Below, in pieces: positions 62,169 through 64,000 of a stretch of DNA of 64,000 nucleotides. The DNA lies in assembly GCF_008801815.1 (NCBI RefSeq), contig NZ_VZOX01000007.1. One strand, written 5' to 3'. Positions within the stretch are counted from its first letter, which is position 1; each line of letters opens with the position of its first letter. The notes beneath the pieces were generated by a model. That model made no database searches and had not been told where the DNA came from. It saw only the letters and a list, made by a program, of their open reading frames with translations. The translations under genes and the position numbers were made by a program. The DNA is from Edwardsiella anguillarum. Lineage in GTDB: Bacteria > Pseudomonadota > Gammaproteobacteria > Enterobacterales > Enterobacteriaceae.

Positions 62169-63623
62169 TCAATGGCGCCAGCGACGCAGCAGGCGCCCCT
62201 TAATCCCGCTGTCGAAGCGCCAAATATAATCAAAGACTTTCATTATGCTGGGCTTGCCATGTGGCGACATGGCCACTGCGTGAAAGCAGTGGCCATTCTG
62301 TTTTTGCAGCTGGGTTATCAGACCCTGTGTCTCTTCCGGCAGCCGCTGGGCAATAAAATCGGAAATGACGACCGCATCCGCCTGCTGCCAGGTCGGCTGC
62401 TGCAGCAGTGTACAGGTTTGTGCCAGGCAGCGCGCTAGATCGGTTCCGCCACGAAAGCGCTGGCTTAGGAAACGAATCGCCTGATCAATGCCGCTGTCGG
62501 CGGTCAGTTCATACTGCACAATTGCGGTAGAAAACAGCATGATGTAGCAGCGGCGATTATCGGCAAGGGCGATGCGCATCAGCGCCAGACAGAACGCCTT
62601 GGCACACTGCTCATGGAATCCTCCCATCGAACCTGACGTATCGACGCAGACGATAAACGGCCCCCTGGGCTGCTGTTGCTGGTGGAGGTACGTTACCCTG
62701 TGCTGAATTTGCTGCTCACGCCAGGCATCCCCCTGCAGACGGTAGGTCATCAGGCGCTTTTCCAGAAGACGGCGGTAAAACTCCAGCTCCAGCTCGCTGA
62801 GCCCTAGCAGCGATAGCTCGCTGGGCATCAGGCGTAGGATCTCATCGCTTTGATGGATCCCGCTGACCTCTTCAGGCATAACGGCCGGCTCGCGTACCAG
62901 TACGCGGCGAATCTCCTGCTGAGTGTCAGCGTGATCCTGGGGATCGGCGGCGCGGCTGCGCCCCAGTCGTTCAGCCAGCTGCTGCAGCTCTGGCTGGCCG
63001 GCAAGGAAGTCACCGTACTGAACCAGCAGCTGATAGTCACCGTGATGCGGCGGCGCACGGCTCATGTCCCAGAGGCGGCCCGCGGCATTTTCATTTTCCA
63101 CGAGCACCGGCTCTAGCGCGCCGCTGAGCTGCATGCGCTGCTGCAGCTCTTGCTGCAGCATCTCTCGTTCCTGTTCCATCACCTGATGGTGGAGCGTCAG
63201 CGTTCGGGCGACCAGGCTCAGGCGCCACTGCTGTAGAAACAGCGTGTGAAAGCTGTCGCTGTGGGTGATCTGCCCATCGGGACAGAGCTGGTGGGCTTTG
63301 TGGCTAAACGGAGAGCCTTGGCTATCCAGCGCCGCTAGGGTGGAGGGTAAGCGGCGGAAGAATTCGCCGCTGCCCAGCAGGAGCTGATGCTGATACAGCG
63401 TAAATTCTTGAGCCAGATCGTCGGGCACGCTGGTGTCGTGGAGCCGTTTACGCAGTCGGCGCTGCCAGGCGGGCCATTCGCGATCGATGAGCTTGCGCAG
63501 GCGGGGGTATTTTTCAAAAAAGATCGCTAGCTGGGGGGCCGCCATCAGCCCGACCAGAAAGTCCTGCAGCAGCTCGCTTTCATTCATGACGAGAAAAGCT
63601 TCGACGGCCTCAAGTGACGGCAT
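62169..63623 (-). CDS. viaA: VWA-domain protein ViaA
   Basis: ViaA (YieM) is 484 aa (483 in E. coli). The helical N-terminal region is followed by a C-terminal von Willebrand A domain with the metal site DTSGSMG, and RFRGGTDLAR and DAVVISDFIAQRLP. It works with the MoxR AAA+ ATPase RavA, interacts with respiratory enzymes, and influences aminoglycoside sensitivity. Its start overlaps nothing: the ravA stop is 1 bp upstream (63625-63627), so both are translated as a pair. Confidence 0.95.
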   Translation of the reverse strand: MPSLEAVEAFLVMNESELLQDFLVGLMAAPQLAIFFEKYPRLRKLIDREWPAWQRRLRKRLHDTSVPDDLAQEFTLYQHQLLLGSGEFFRRLPSTLAALDSQGSPFSHKAHQLCPDGQITHSDSFHTLFLQQWRLSLVARTLTLHHQVMEQEREMLQQELQQRMQLSGALEPVLVENENAAGRLWDMSRAPPHHGDYQLLVQYGDFLAGQPELQQLAERLGRSRAADPQDHADTQQEIRRVLVREPAVMPEEVSGIHQSDEILRLMPSELSLLGLSELELEFYRRLLEKRLMTYRLQGDAWREQQIQHRVTYLHQQQQPRGPFIVCVDTSGSMGGFHEQCAKAFCLALMRIALADNRRCYIMLFSTAIVQYELTADSGIDQAIRFLSQRFRGGTDLARCLAQTCTLLQQPTWQQADAVVISDFIAQRLPEETQGLITQLQKQNGHCFHAVAMSPHGKPSIMKVFDYIWRFDSGIKGRLLRRWRH

Positions 63624-63624
63624 G

Positions 63625-64000
63625 TCAGAGGGTTTCTCCCTGCAGCCGAGCGGCTAGAGCATTAATCTGCTCATCCACTTCCAGTAGGCTGGCCTCTATC
63701 TGAGCCAACCACTCGCGGCAGACAAACAGGCAGGGCTGCTGCCCGGCGAACTGTTGGCGCTGCTGGCGCAGCGTTTGCCTTATCTCCTCAAGACCGGCCA
63801 GAATGGCGGGATCCGCCTGCTGATGCGTACCGTCAGGCAGACTCAGCAGACTGGGTTGATGGCTGATATCGCGGATCTCCAGCTGATGCTGTGAATTAAT
63901 TGCGACGTCAACGGCCAGGGCAAAGCCGATACCGTTGAGGCGGGCCCGCAGTTCGCCGCCTTTTTGCAGCCAGCGGGTCAGCGCCGCGGTTTCAACGCTG
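63625..64000 (-). CDS. ravA: MoxR-family AAA+ ATPase RavA, C-terminal fragment
   Basis: Only the last 125 codons are inside the window; the gene continues past 64000. The visible part has WLQKGGELRARLNGIGFALAV and ends IEASLLEVDEQINALAARLQGETL, matching the C-terminal LARA/helical domain of E. coli RavA. The AAA+ module is outside. RavA with ViaA acts as a chaperone-like pair and with CadA in acid stress. Confidence 0.93.
   Translation of the reverse strand, partial: SVETAALTRWLQKGGELRARLNGIGFALAVDVAINSQHQLEIRDISHQPSLLSLPDGTHQQADPAILAGLEEIRQTLRQQRQQFAGQQPCLFVCREWLAQIEASLLEVDEQINALAARLQGETL

Overview
The window is a chromosomal segment from a gamma-proteobacterium of the order Enterobacterales, and it contains the replication origin. 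Almost every gene has an obvious Escherichia coli counterpart in a recognisable order. The insertions, losses, high GC and an intact mannitol locus suggest Edwardsiella or a close relative; a mannitol-positive species such as E. hoshinae would fit. The species call is inference, because homologues were compared from memory and no database search was run.

Layout. 0-8.8 kb: end of an AsmA-type gene (yhjG-like), dcrB, an inserted pair (GNAT acetyltransferase and secreted GH3 glycosidase), yhhQ behind a probable preQ1-I riboswitch, tusA, yiaD, a GDT1-type cation exporter, yiaC and tag. 9-12.9 kb: glyQS and yiaF. 13-17.1 kb: mtlADR behind a promoter with four CRP-type sites. 17.1-22.5 kb: avtA, heat-shock ibpAB with RNA-thermometer leaders, yidQ, yidR and yidA. 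22.5-31.8 kb: gyrB-recF-dnaN-dnaA diverging from rpmH-rnpA-yidD-yidC. 31.8-39.9 kb: mnmE, smrA-like, a TVP38-type membrane protein, yieE, a broken adeP, ade and yieH. 39.9-45.7 kb: pstSCAB-phoU behind Pho boxes and an AT-rich orphan glycosyltransferase. 45.7-56.4 kb: glmUS and atpIBEFHAGDC. 57-64 kb: rsmG, mnmG, oriC, mioC, asnC, asnA, viaA and the end of ravA.

How it fits together. Most of the window is growth-rate and replication machinery: initiator, clamp, gyrase, origin, ribosomal protein, membrane insertase, tRNA-modification enzymes, ATP synthase and glycyl-tRNA synthetase. Accessory functions are nutrient-responsive: mannitol uptake (CRP), phosphate uptake (PhoB), adenine salvage (PurR), queuosine-precursor uptake (preQ1) and asparagine synthesis (AsnC).

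The most notable departures from the expected pattern are an in-frame TGA replacing a Trp codon in adenine permease adeP, the GNAT+GH3 insertion, the AT-rich glycosyltransferase beside pstS, hairpins in both mtl intergenic gaps, structured leaders before yhhQ, ibpA, ibpB and the GDT1 gene, and an oriC whose R4 box is TTATGCACA. I found no CRISPR array, insertion sequence, rRNA or tRNA gene, and no convincing novel multi-gene defence or mobile system.
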